Positions 46,004 to 56,489 of a DNA stretch of 64,000 nucleotides are shown piece after piece (the stretch's first letter is position 1; each line of letters opens with the position of its first letter). A model generated the notes under the pieces. That model had not been told where the DNA came from and made no database searches. It was given only the letters and a program-made list of their open reading frames with translations. This DNA is from Epiperipatus broadwayi (taxonomy: Eukaryota; Onychophora; Udeonychophora; Euonychophora; Peripatidae). A program made the translations under genes and the position numbers. Location of the stretch: the NCBI GenBank assembly GCA_028023455.1, contig JAQFVV010000321.1, positions 64,001-128,000 of the forward strand, in the 5' to 3' direction.

Positions 46004-47512
46004 TGTTGTGTACTAACTAATTATATACTATTAAAAAAGTTGAGCCTGATCATAATCTCCCACACCTATATACAATCATTGCTTGGCTTATGTTAAGATA
46101 GTAACTCTTCAAACTTTAATGAACAGGCTTCAATCTTCTCACATTTCCAACTGTGCAACTATCCATTTCATTGAAAAACCAACGAAATGCTCAAAGCCCT
46201 TACTGGATTTAATATTATAGTCATACTCATATGGATATTACATCAATATAATCTCTCATCGGGCATTAAGTATATATATATAGGAGAGGAATGGACTGAA
46301 CTTATACTAAGATGTAAACTATTTCCCAAGCAATATATCTAAGGCAGTATTTCATTTGCTTATACTGGCCCAAACGATGAGTGCTGGTTCTGCACCAAAT
46401 ACATTTGGGATCATGTATCTTTTTTATATGTAGGTGGTACGTGTATCAGTTGCTTGATATAGAGTGAATGAATAGACTGAAAATCCTAAGTTTCAAATTC
46501 CTCTATTTACATGTATAAAGTGAGAAGGCTGAAGTCTGTCCATTAAAATTTGAGGAATTGCTATCTTAATATAAACCGAGCACTGACTGTATATATGTAT
46601 GGAAGATTATGATTTGGCTCAACTGATGAGTGTTGATTCTGCATGAAATACGTATATTGGGAATCATGTATCTTTTTCACATGTGTGTGGTTATGTGTAT
46701 CAATTGGTTGAGATGGAATGGAGAAACAGACTGATAAAATCCTGAATTCAAATCCCTCTATTTACATATATATGAACATTCAGTATAAGCAAATGAAATA
46801 CTGCCTTAGAATTATTAATAAAATTATACACTTGTGTGTGAAAACTGGTTAATATAGTCAACATTGTCTCATTCTAGAAATAATTATATGCTGAAAATAG
46901 AATTTGACTAATTATAAGTAACAACATTCTAATTTGCATTATAATAAAGACTAACAATATACAAATTAGTAAAGTTAATAAAATTCCTGTCGAATTTCTA
47001 ATGAGAGAGAATGCAAAATTGAGTAGAATGAAGCAAGAAAAAGTAAAGTGAAAAGCAGACTAGTGAAACTCAAAGTGCAAAATGAAAAACAGTGTAGTTG
47101 CAAATTTTTTAGCAGTGGGAAAGAGCTCCAAGCAATTCTAAGGAGACTGACTCAAAGATGTGTGTAAGCAGTAAGGTGCATACTAGAAATTACTAGTGAA
47201 TGAGCTTAAAAAATTACAGAAGGTATAGTTATGGAAATAAAGACTAGTAATTCATGGAATTGGAGATGAGCTCTGATTAGAGCGATATTTATTTATTTAT
47301 CTATCTACAGATATATGAACTGTTTTATGGTCAATATTGTTTCAACTAGCCAGTTTCGCATTGAACTACTAATCCTAATTACTAATATGTATTTTTTCAG
47401 AGTGAATATTAAATAAAGTCATTATGTTATTTATTAAAACTTAGACTGTATGTGTCAATTTAAGTTATAGTATAAATTGTATGGCTGCTAGATTATAGTC
47501 TGGCTCTGGACA
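46004..47512 (+). repeat. 5' LTR of the Gypsy element, split by a repeat
   Basis: It starts TGTTGTGTACTAACTA and is interrupted after TATACTATTAA (about 46032). It resumes near 46811 with AATAAAATTATAC, matching the second LTR (AATAAAGTTATAC). Matching blocks include TAATTATATGC, GTAACAACATT, CTAATGAGAGAGAA, AATTTAAGTTATA and TAGATTATAGTCTGGC. The middle (about 47180-47400) has diverged from the other LTR. Confidence 0.75.
46032..46811. repeat. dispersed repeat family A inserted in the 5' LTR
   Basis: Contains family-A text (ACAGGCTTCAATCTTCTC, CACTGACTGTATATATGT, CACATGTGTGTGGTTATG, GAATTCAAATCCCTCTAT) with two related right-hand arms (about 46365-46480 and 46600-46770). A perfect 29-bp inverted repeat lies at 46339-46367 and 46781-46809 (starting CTAAGGCAGTATTTCATTTG). 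TATTAA-like sequence on both sides of the insertion suggests a target duplication. Confidence 0.75.
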
Positions 47513-48330
47513 TATTGAGTGCCGCAGCTGACAATTTTTTAAATATGTTATTATTAAGTGGCACACTCATCAGAACTTGTGAAAAAATTTATGCATACAT
47601 ATCAGTTATTAGTATAAATGAAGAGATATGCAGAATAGCATAGTAACAATGTTTGATGGGAAAAATCTGGGATAGCACCAGATACTGTATATGTAAACCA
47701 TGTAAAGAATTGCATGTTAGTAAATGAGATTATTGATGGCAAGTTGAAAGTCACCACTTATGGATGTCCTACAATTATTAAATCAGTTGTGTAATGTGAA
47801 ACTGCTGAAAGAAATCTCATTTGAGGAATTATTGGATAAAATTAAATGCCTACTTTAAACCAATAACACTGAAATTTACAGCATATCTTCTTTCCATGGT
47901 AGAATGCAATCATAAGATGGAAACATACATGAATATGATAGACCTTAGTGAAGGAATGTGAGTTCAGGGATTATGTAAGAGATGTTATTGAACCAGTTCT
48001 ATGCAGCATCAGGGATGTGAAGCTTAAGCAGATACTCCTAAGTGAATCGACACTAACTTATAAGGTCACATGGTATAACACACAAAGCTGTGTTAGACCA
48101 CATGAAATTCTTCAAAAATGTGACAGAGTTAGACATCTTGAAATTACACAAAGGAATTTGGAACAGACCCCTCCTATTTGTTACTGTTGCAGAAAGGCAG
48201 GCTATGTGAAAGAAAGGGGTAAATTCAAAACATAAATATTTTAGCTGTGGCCTAATAGATCATTTATCAAATGTGTGCAATAAAAAAACTGCAAATAAAA
48301 AAAGAGGATTTACCAGAAAGGAGTAAATTG
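47513..48330 (+). pseudogene. gag remnant of the Gypsy element with zinc-knuckle
   Basis: An open frame 47948-48235 (95 codons) ends with CYCCRKAGYVKERGKF, a C-x2-C zinc-knuckle in which the His is replaced by Tyr and the last Cys is lost. A shifted frame then reads FSCGLIDHLSNVC, a second knuckle with C-x(5)-H-x4-C spacing. Such CCHC motifs mark the nucleocapsid part of Gag. It is broken by stops and frameshifts upstream. Confidence 0.65.
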
Positions 48331-48609
48331 AAGAGAAATGTGACAAAGAATATCATAATTTCAATATTCAGAAAATAAATGTATGAAATAAATTTCCACT
48401 GCTACACAAGCTGAAGTCTAAAATAGTTAATAGTAAAATTATAGTGAAGTGGACCAAAATGAATAAGGATTAAAACTTGACAATAAATTGAATAAAAAAT
48501 GGATGGCCAATGAAATGACAAAATTACATAGCACTGGCAATATGGAATGCTCTGGAAAGTTTGTCAACATACCACTAATGCGTACTAATGACACCGAATA
48601 ATGATTCCA

Positions 48610-49070
48610 TCTGAGGGGAGGAAATGTATTCTACAGTTGCACACAAAGGACACTTGAGAATTGTATGTAGCTCATCCATACATTTGGTGGCTGAACATGA
48701 ACTATGACATTGAAAAAACTTAAGGAGTTGTCAAGCTACCAGTTAAAGATTACCAAAATTTCCCACCAAGTTCTGTTACAAGAATAACACCTGTTGAATT
48801 ACTAATGAAGCACCTCATAAGGACATACTTGTTTCTTTTAATTTCGGATAAGGTTAATAGGAAATATATAAAATGTCATTTGAAGTAAAATAGACCATTT
48901 GAATAAAGGATACATTTGAGAAAAAAATGGTTACCAGGAGAACTAAGTAAAATAGGGTCTGCACAAATACGAGAGACAAGATTAGAATAGAGTTTTGAGA
49001 TATCATATAAATCATATTAGAGAATATCAAATTGAGACAATAAAAGATACAATTACTACTCTGAGAATGC
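48610..49070 (+). pseudogene. integrase remnant of the Gypsy element
   Basis: About 48620-48720 reads KCILQLHTKDT then YIWWLNMNYDIEK, matching the zinc-binding integrase head (LHEGH ... WWPGMDKDIE). About 48780-49020 reads SVTRITPVELLMKHLIRTYL and later RKKWLPGELSKIGSAQI, matching the integrase tail (TPAELL--R-LRT, KWLPG). The central catalytic DDE part is missing, showing an internal deletion. Confidence 0.6.
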
Positions 49071-49297
49071 ATAAGGATATAAAGACTTATGCTTCTACAA
49101 ATATGGAGATAGAAGTAGAAAATAACATCAGTTCAAGATGAAGTTATAGAATTAAATGATGAAAAGAAAAAGAATGCAGCAGGAAAAAGAAAAATTAACT
49201 TTAGCAAGGCCTGCATTAGAGAAACAGATGGCAATAAAGTTATAAGATTACTTTTTGTAAAATAACAACTCTGCTTATTTTTAGAGTGAAGGGGGAT

Positions 49298-50634
49298 TGT
49301 TGTTATGTATCGACTAGTTATGTACTATTAATAAAGTTATACATATACTTATGTAGGTACAAACTGGTCAATAAAGGCAATGTTGAGTAGCTCTAAAAAT
49401 AATTATATGCAGAAAAAAAAATTAGATTAACTGCAAGTAACAACATTGTAATTTGCATCCCTTTAATTACATCTAAGGTTCAGTATATGTCAATATATTT
49501 GTATTTAAATATTATAATAAAGTCTAATTTTATGCATATTAGTAATGTTAATAAAATGCATACAGAAGTTCTAATGAGAGAGAAAATGCATGCAGAACTG
49601 CTAATAAAGAGAAAATGTAAAATGAAGAAAGAAAAGTAGTAAAGTGTAAAACAAATTAGTGAAACTTGAAGTGCTAAGTGAAAAACTGATAGTGCAGTTG
49701 CAGGATTGTATTAGCAGTAGAAAGAGTTCTGTGCAATTCTAAATAAACTTTAGAGATGTACATGTAATTTACTATCCATCTTGAATTCTTGCCAAAGTGA
49801 ATATGCTTAGAATTTTTTCCCCCACAAAATTAAATGATTAAAATTTGGCACTTTATGTCCACAGTTCAGACAAGCAATGGTGCTGTTTTGTTCAGGATTG
49901 TTGAAAGAGAAACCATTCATAGTGAAACATGGTTTTAAACCACTAAACATCGCATGATTACCATTTCTTACGCTAGCACAACTGTTATTAAAACAAGCAA
50001 AACCTTCCATACAGTAGTGCCACTCAGTGCCAACCAGAGTAATCATTGGATGCCAGAATGCTACAGTGATGCTAAGAAACAATGTTTTGTAAATGGATAG
50101 AATTATGCAATTAAAAAAAAAAGATATATATGTATTTTGTTTAGTTACCACTTGGAATAAATGTAGATTGTTAAAAGTTTATACTTGTTTTGGAAGATCA
50201 TTTCTCACAAAAAACATAAATGGTGTTTGTTTCATTTTTACTAAATAAAGTTATCCATGTCCATTCTTCAAAATAAATAGTCTTTTTAGTTTACATGGTG
50301 GAAGATAATTTCTTACCAAAAATGTAAATTTGTGTTTGTAGACTTTTGACTCATTTCTGGTAAATAAAGTTATGTCATCATTTTTCCAAATCTTTAATTA
50401 ATCAATTAAGTTTGTTAAAAGCTCCCATATAATATTATTTTCCAAAATCGCAATTAGAACTATTGCCAGACTAATACTTTTGTAAAATCTCACCACCAAA
50501 CTATTACATACATATCTAATTACTATATATTCATAGTAAATAAACTCATTATTTATTAAAAGTTGTGTGTATGTGTCAATTTAAGTTATATTATAAACTG
50601 TAAAGCTACTAGATTATAGTCTGGCCCCATACAT
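49298..50634 (+). repeat. 3' LTR of the Gypsy element, interrupted by repeat B
   Basis: It starts TGTTGTTATGTATCGACTAG and ends near GATTATAGTCTGGCCCCATACA. Shared blocks with the 5' LTR run in the same order. A minus-strand family-B copy (49930-50075) interrupts the middle, which explains much of the extra length. Confidence 0.75.
49930..50075 (-). repeat. dispersed repeat family B, copy 5, inside the 3' LTR
   Basis: Minus-strand family text: AAACCACTAAACATCGCATG, ACAGTAGTGCCACTCAGTG and AGTAATCATTGGATGCCAGA. It covers only one end of the family consensus. Confidence 0.7.
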
Positions 50635-51596
50635 ATTAAATTTTTGATGTTTGTTTTTATGCTAAATTTGTAATTAATTGTAATAAAATTTCCCATTGCA
50701 GTGAAGATAAAAAGAAATTATATAATGCTTGAATTGCAGGGAAAAAAACTAACTGATATATATTAAAGGCTCTTTTTCATATAAATCTTGTGTTTGATGT
50801 ATTTATTCATTAGTTCAATTGTTACTAATTTCCTTCTTTTCTGAGCCAATGTAATATCTGGTAAAATGAAAATACAGTAATAAAGCTAAATATTAAAAAA
50901 CTATGTTTTCTGTATATATTTTCATTTTATTAGATATTATTCATTAGTTGTAGTGTTTGCAGACGAACATCCAACTTTCATATTAATCTCTAATGAATGG
51001 TTTTTGTCAGCATCAAAAAAAGTTTTGGTTTTTTTAATAATTGTATGAAGCAACCTGGCATATTTTTAACAAGTCCCTTTTGTACCTTTACTTTGCAATT
51101 ATGTGAACTGGATAACTTTTTTGTTTTTTTCATGTTTTATAATTAGCATTAAAAAGTCATTTAATTTTTATTAAAATGGATTCATCCTATCTTTTCACAA
51201 AGACTTTATCTTGTGTTTAGAAAGCGAGAGTATTCATTTATAGTTAAAATCCACAAAGCACATGTGCATTAGCTTAATGGCTGATTATTACTATTTACAG
51301 TTTAAAAACATCGTTCTATATAAAATAAATGCTTATTTAAAATGTATTATGTTTTTAATAAACATTTTACCATGAAAACTTTCTAATTAATAAATTTCAG
51401 ATAAATAAATTTGATCAGTTGTGGAAACAGCACCAACGATTTATTTGTAACTAAAATGTAATTTTCAGTCATAATTACAACTTTTTTAATTGTTCTAAAA
51501 TGCAAATTTTTTTTACTTTATCCTCTTTAAAATATGAATTTTTTTTACTACAGAACAGGCTTTTTCATAGCTGCACTTATATATGGAATAAATAGG
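50635..51596. other. intergenic AT-rich sequence, no features
   Basis: Nothing was recognised between the Gypsy element and the next family-A repeat. Confidence 0.5.
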
Positions 51597-51890
51597 GGGT
51601 TTGAACAATTTCACACCACCCTCAACCATCCATGCTATCTCATACCTTATATACTTGATCACACACATGTCAAAAAGATAAATAATCAATAATATCGGTA
51701 TTTCATGCTAAACCAGCACTCGTCAGTTGGTCCAGATTATCATCTTCACACATATATATAATCAAAGCTCAGCTTATTTTAAGATAGCCAATCTTCATAT
51801 TTTAATGGACAGGCTTCAAACTACTCTTCAGCCATTCATTTCATTGAAAATCTGATGATGGAATGCTCAAAGCCCACCTTTATCTTTTTT
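51597..51890 (-). repeat. dispersed repeat family A, single arm
   Basis: Starts GGGTTTGAACAATTTCACAC and carries TGCTAAACCAGCACTCGTCA, ACATATATATAATCAAAGCT, AATGGACAGGCTTCAAAC and GAAAATCTGATGATGGAATG. It equals the left arm of the 52.8-kb foldback copy, here without its partner arm. Confidence 0.8.
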
Positions 51891-52780
51891 AATAACGCAC
51901 AGATCTGTATACTAGAATATAATAAATTATTTGCCCAGAGTGTACAAGTGAGCTCTGTACAAACCACTATAGCAAAACCTGCTCAGTTTTTTGAGTCACC
52001 TAATTTATTAAATATTATCCAGATCTTTGTCTAAAACACAACTGTCACTGAACATAATTCTCTTTTTATATCCAACTTTTCTTACTTTCTTGAATAAAGT
52101 TTTTTGTAAAACCATAGCCAATAATTTCTACACTTATATAAATCTATATAAATGAAGTTTTGTTTTCAATGACCATTGATACTATTTATATATACTTCTT
52201 AATCAAATTGTGCTTGATACCTCCTTAATATTGGTGTCTTCCTGCAGTGCAGATCTTCTTATGCTGTCACTGCCTATGTAGCATGTTTTTGATATTAGGA
52301 CATGACAAACATTTAAGATGCCATGAACTATTTGTTAGAGATGTTTTTTGTTATGATTAATTAATCATATGAGCAAATATATGCTTCAAAGAGATCTTAA
52401 TTATTAAATATTCCATATGTATTTTAGATTAAATACTTACTATAACTATCATACACATACCTGTGCATAAATATATCTATTAAAAAGAAGAAAAAACACA
52501 GCTCTAGAAGTGTTTCTTTGCAAATACTATAGAAGCCATTCTGTGAAACACAAATATATCTACATAAAAAACATGCTGGTCCATTTTTCATTGAGATTTT
52601 GTAATATGACTTTTAATTTCTTCAGCAGAAAACTTTTCTTTCTGAAATACTTCAACACTTTGTTTAGTTCTTTAACATATTGTCTTCTGTGTCATATCTT
52701 TTCAATGGAAACAATCAATGTTACACTTCTTTAAAACATTTGAAAACCAGTGACTCTTCACAAACCTGTATCTTAATTGT

Positions 52781-53623
52781 AAATATAGGGATTTGAATTC
52801 AGACTTTCAAGCACCCACCAATGATCCACACTATCTCGTACAACTGATATACATGACCACATACATGTAGAACAAATAATCACCAATATATGTATTTCAT
52901 GATAAACCAGCATTTATCGGTTTAGATGATCATCTCCCACACATATATATAATTAGTACTCAGTTTACATTAAGATAGAAAATCCTCACACTTTAGTGGA
53001 CAGGCTTCAATCTACTCCAACTTTTCAGCCATCCATATCATTGAAAATCTAATGATGGAAAGTCCAAATCCCATGCTGATGCCAACATTATTGCCATTCC
53101 CATGTTGACCTGAAGTCACTCGGACCCCTCATGTATAAGACCTTATCCATTTAAATACACAGAAGAGGGATGGGCAGGATATTAGCTTCATATGTAAATA
53201 TTTGAAAACCAAGCACTCTTCACAAACCTGGAGATTAATTATAAATTATTTAAATGGATAAGATCCTATACATGAGGGGTCAGAGTAACTTCAGGTCAAC
53301 ATAAACATGGCAATAATGTTGGTATCAGGATGGGATTTGGATTTTCCATCATCAGATTTTCAATGATGTAGCTGGATGAGAAGTTGGAGGTCGGAGTAGA
53401 TTGAAGCTGTCCATTAAAGTGTGAGAATTTGCTATCTTTATATAAACTGTGCACTGATTATATAAATGTGTGTGTGGAAGATGATAATCTGAACCAACTG
53501 ATGAATGCTGGTTTACATGAAATATGTATATTGGTGATTGTATGTGGTCATGTATATCAGTTGTATGAGATAGTGTGGATAGTTGGTGGATGCTTAAATG
53601 TCTGAGTTCAAATCCCCTATATT
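52781..53623. mobile_element. family A foldback element, about 370-bp inverted arms
   Basis: The left arm begins ATATAGGGATTTGAATTC and the right arm ends GAGTTCAAATCCCCTATAT. The arms stay complementary through CCAGCATT, ACAGGCTTCAATCTACTCC, TCTAATGATGG, CATGTTGACCTGAAGT and CCCCTCATGTATA, to about 53160 and from about 53255. The loop is about 95 bp. The outer ends resemble a Pol III B box (GAGTTCAAATCCC) with an A-box-like TATCAGTTG about 50 bp inside. No coding capacity. Confidence 0.88.
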
Positions 53624-53654
53624 TATTTCTTTAAAATGTTTTTGAAATAATACT

Positions 53655-53991
53655 TACAACATAGGATTTAACTCTTATGAAAACTATGCTCCAGTTCACC
53701 ATAAAGTACCCTTTTAGGAAGTGTTATATTGTTAACTCCTTTTATATATCCAATCCTATGAAAATATGATAGTACAGTAGTGGACTCTGTAATATCACAT
53801 TCAGCAAGCTGATGAACATATTGATTGAATCATGATATTGTCATTGTATTTTTAAAAGTTTATGGAACAATCCTTAAACTTTTCTAAAGTCATGACATTA
53901 CATCAATAATGTGTCCAAGTCTCACTTCCATATAATAAATTAGCTAAAATAACAGTTCTATACAAATGTAACTTAAAACAATAGCATCTCT
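53655..53991 (-). pseudogene. LINE ORF2 C-terminal fragment (minus strand), part 1
   Basis: On the minus strand the sequence reads LLYGSETW-like text near 53930 (diverged, in shifted frames), then CDITESTTVLSYFHRIGYI (about 53800-53740) and ITLPKRVLYGELEHSFHK (about 53715-53660). This follows the C-terminal order of LINEs with RW-GHV-R and MPRQL-YGEL motifs after the RT. It continues at 54610-55320 on the far side of two family-B repeats. Confidence 0.6.
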
Positions 53992-54189
53992 CTGTACAGT
54001 AGTGCCATCTTAATGCCAGCCATAGTAATCAATGGATGCTAAAAGATTTGTGCATAATCCAATATTTCCACTCTAGTTTCTAAATTGTGGTCTTCATCAG
54101 TGAAGAGCCTTGTTTCTGAGAGCACTGCACCCAGATCTTTAGTTCTAATGCAACTCTCTAGAAGTCACCTTTTTGCATTTTAGTTAACT
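53992..54189 (-). repeat. dispersed repeat family B, copy 6 (inverted partner of copy 7)
   Basis: Minus-strand family text: TACAGTAGTGCCATCTTAAT, CATAGTAATCAATGGATGCT, CTTCATCAGTGAAGAGCC and TGAGAGCACTGCACCCAGAT. It faces copy 7 in opposite orientation. Confidence 0.8.
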
Positions 54190-54605
54190 ATAAAGCTACG
54201 ACACCAAAATGAAAACACGTTTTCAAACCAAGCACAATTGCTTAGGTTGAGATCTGTATAACTATACCAGCAAATGAGTTTCAATTGAAAACGATTTATA
54301 GTTTTGGAGATAACCAAAAAGATAAAAGGTGGCTGCTGGACTTTTGCATTAAATCCAAAGCTTTAAGAACAATGCACTCAGAACCAAGGCTTCTCACTGA
54401 TGAAGGCAACAATCTAGAAATTAGTGAGGTCATATTGGATGAGCAAGCACTAGAAAGGAATTTTGATGCACAAATCTTTTATATACATTGATTGCTATAG
54501 CTTGCACTAGATGGCACTACTTTATGGAGAGTTGCAACTGTTTTAAAAGCCTATGTAAGCATAAAAAATGATAATTATGATGTTTTAGTGGTTTAACATG
54601 TCTAC
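54190..54605 (+). repeat. dispersed repeat family B, copy 7
   Basis: A near full-length plus copy with AAGATAAAAGGTGGCTGCTG, CACTGATGAAGGCAACAATC, TGGATGAGCAAGCACTAGA and ATGGCACTACTTTATGGAGA, ending TGTTTTAGTGGTTTAAC. The 68-codon frame at 54285-54491 lies wholly within the repeat and is not a gene. Confidence 0.8.
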
Positions 54606-55320
54606 CTTATAAGCACTAAATACTTCCATGTGATGAAATACCTTACTTTTAATTCATTAAAAGCAGCAGCAATACATTGATGTCTGTGATACACCTTAGT
54701 ATCTAATTCCACTTTTCTATTTATAAAACTACCAATGTATTTAAATTAGTATACATTTGCAAGTCAATATCCATCAAAGCTAAACATTTCTAGAAATTCT
54801 CTGTCATTGGCTGATAAAGAATCCTAGTGTTTTGAACATTAATTATTAAACCAAAATCTTTAAATTTAACATTCAAAACATTAAATATTCTATAAATCAT
54901 CCTTTGAATTGGAAAAAGTAACACAATTATCGGCATATTATAAATCCTTAATCGAAAAAGATGAAGCTATTGTTTTTGCTTTTAATTGATATAAATTAAA
55001 AACTTCACCATTAAATCTTTAGTACATCTTGATCACTGTTTTATGCTGCCTGTAAACAATTCCAAAGACAACTGTCTTAAAAACTGAAAATAATTTTAAA
55101 ACAGATACATATTCTATTTTAACCCCAATTTCCATTTTAAATGCCTCAGAATTTTCACTTTTAGTAATAACACTTCCTCTCATTTGTCATGTAGATGTAT
55201 GCTAAGAAAACTAATTTCAAATAATGCCTTAAACCTATTTGATTATGTGAATCAAATATCTTGACTAAATTGATAAAAGTAATGTTCTGAAATGGTATTT
55301 ATTGACTGGAATCCCATTTC
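54606..55320 (-). pseudogene. LINE reverse transcriptase fragment (minus strand), part 2
   Basis: On the minus strand, in changing frames: FINLVKIFDSHNQIGLRHYL (about 55280-55220; the VD-KAFDS block with D changed), GDCLWNCLQAA-like text in the QG block, then SLSANDREFLEMFSFDGY and FKYIGSFINRKVELDTKVYH (about 54760-54690; the YLGS-I---G-LD-EV block). Many stops. The family-B pair separates it from its C-terminal part. Confidence 0.6.
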
Positions 55321-55334
55321 ACCTACTATGTTTC

Positions 55335-55575
55335 ATAGTTAAAACAGGCAAAACTCATTATACGTATTGCCACACACAGCAAAATAGAATAATCAATGGA
55401 TGCCAGAAGGCTTGTGCATAAAATCCCTATCTAGTGTCTACTCGTCCAACATCCCCAGACTGGCATCCATTGATTACTCTAGCTTGCTGTGTGTGGCGAT
55501 ATGTATAGTGAGTTTTGTCGGTTTTAACAACAGTTATACACAAGCATAAGAAGTGGTGGTCATGTGATGTTTATG
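55335..55575. repeat. dispersed repeat family B, head-to-head palindrome (copy 8)
   Basis: The left half (55335-55457, minus) and right half (55458-55575, plus) are near-complementary: CAATGGATGCCAGAAGGCTT and GCACACACAGCA-like text on the left, TGGCATCCATTGATTACTCT and GCTGTGTGTGGCGA on the right. The centre is near 55457 at AGACTGG. Confidence 0.8.
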
Positions 55576-56190
55576 TTCATAGTAATGTTTATCCTGTGTT
55601 TAAACCCCTTCAAGTTCACATAAATTTACATATAGTTTATGTATATAAGGTATATTAGTGTATGTACATGTATAGTGTGTATATTCATATATTTTAAATT
55701 AAATGTGTATCTGTGTAGGCATCGTTATATATGTATGGATACTTACATTTATGCGAGGGAGCTGTAATGCAAAACTGTTAATAAGCATTACAATTAAATT
55801 ATTAGTTATAAATCCTTGATTTATTAAAATTAAAATGTATAAATTTATTCATTATTTAGCTTTAAAACTCACATATAATTTAAAATTCTAGAGGTGATTA
55901 GAATACATATATAACAATGTTTACACAACTTAAATATGTTTTAAAAGATTGCCTGTTTCTTGGAAAATCTCACGCCATGTGCACCTGGTTTAATTTGTTT
56001 GAGAACCAAGAACAGATTTTAAAATAAGTCTAAAATAAATTTTAAGACAGAGCAGAATCATTCAACCAGCACTATTTTCCATTCATTAAATTTTGCTTTT
56101 GTCTTTTCTAAAATCTTAATGCTGGATTTTAAAAGTAATAAAAGTATGGTAAATTTTCAAAATTAAAACTTGTAAACAGTAAACAAGTTA
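55576..56190. other. intergenic AT-rich sequence
   Basis: Short TA/TG-rich runs; no element was recognised. Confidence 0.5.
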
Positions 56191-56216
56191 ATAGATTTTG
56201 CAGTGGGGATCCAAGA

Positions 56217-56429
56217 GTTAATATAAAAAACTCCAAAATTTAGTACTGAAGGTTCACTCTCTAATTTTATATGAAGAAGTTGCTGATGGGAACTATGCCC
56301 ATTTTGACAAAGAAAATGAGCAGCCAGAGGTCACCAAATTTGCCATCTTCCTGTCTATTGGAATGGCGGAGTTTGAGACCAACAGCCTGTCAAGGAGACA
56401 TTGGAAAATAATTCATCTACAGAAGTAAC
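56217..56429 (+). other. coding-like GC-richer island, unrecognised
   Basis: A frame without an ATG start, closed by stops near 56216 and 56427, contains YEEVADGNYAHFDKENEQPE and VTKFAIFLSIGMAEFETNSL. The patch 56270-56480 is richer in G+C and free of the long AT runs around it. It may be a decayed processed pseudogene or retroelement piece. A second frame is also open for about 40 codons. No family was recognised. Confidence 0.3.
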
Positions 56430-56489
56430 AGTGCCACTACATGCTGGATGACTCAGCTAGAAAAAGATCGGTAACATTTCTTCCCACAA

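Larger units (their letters stand above)
46004..50634 (+). mobile_element. Ty3/Gypsy LTR retrotransposon, internally deleted, LTRs interrupted
   Basis: Two direct LTR-like repeats (46004-47512 and 49298-50634) bracket a gag-like zinc-knuckle frame and an integrase remnant. A polypurine tract AAGGGGGA (about 49289-49296) precedes the second LTR. The second LTR starts TGTTGTTATGTA and the first TGTTGTGTACTA. Reverse transcriptase and RNase H are absent, so this is a deletion derivative. Plus-strand orientation. Confidence 0.8.

Noticed and set aside
48854-49072. 72-codon minus-strand ORF
   Set aside because: Antisense to the integrase tail remnant of the Gypsy element.
49807-50151. 114-codon minus-strand ORF with several Cys residues
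   Set aside because: Overlaps the family-B copy inside the 3' LTR; the Cys residues come from repeat sequence and other B copies do not preserve the frame.
54285-54491. 68-codon plus-strand ORF starting MKTIYSFGDNQK
   Set aside because: Lies entirely inside dispersed repeat family B; other copies of the same repeat do not keep the frame.
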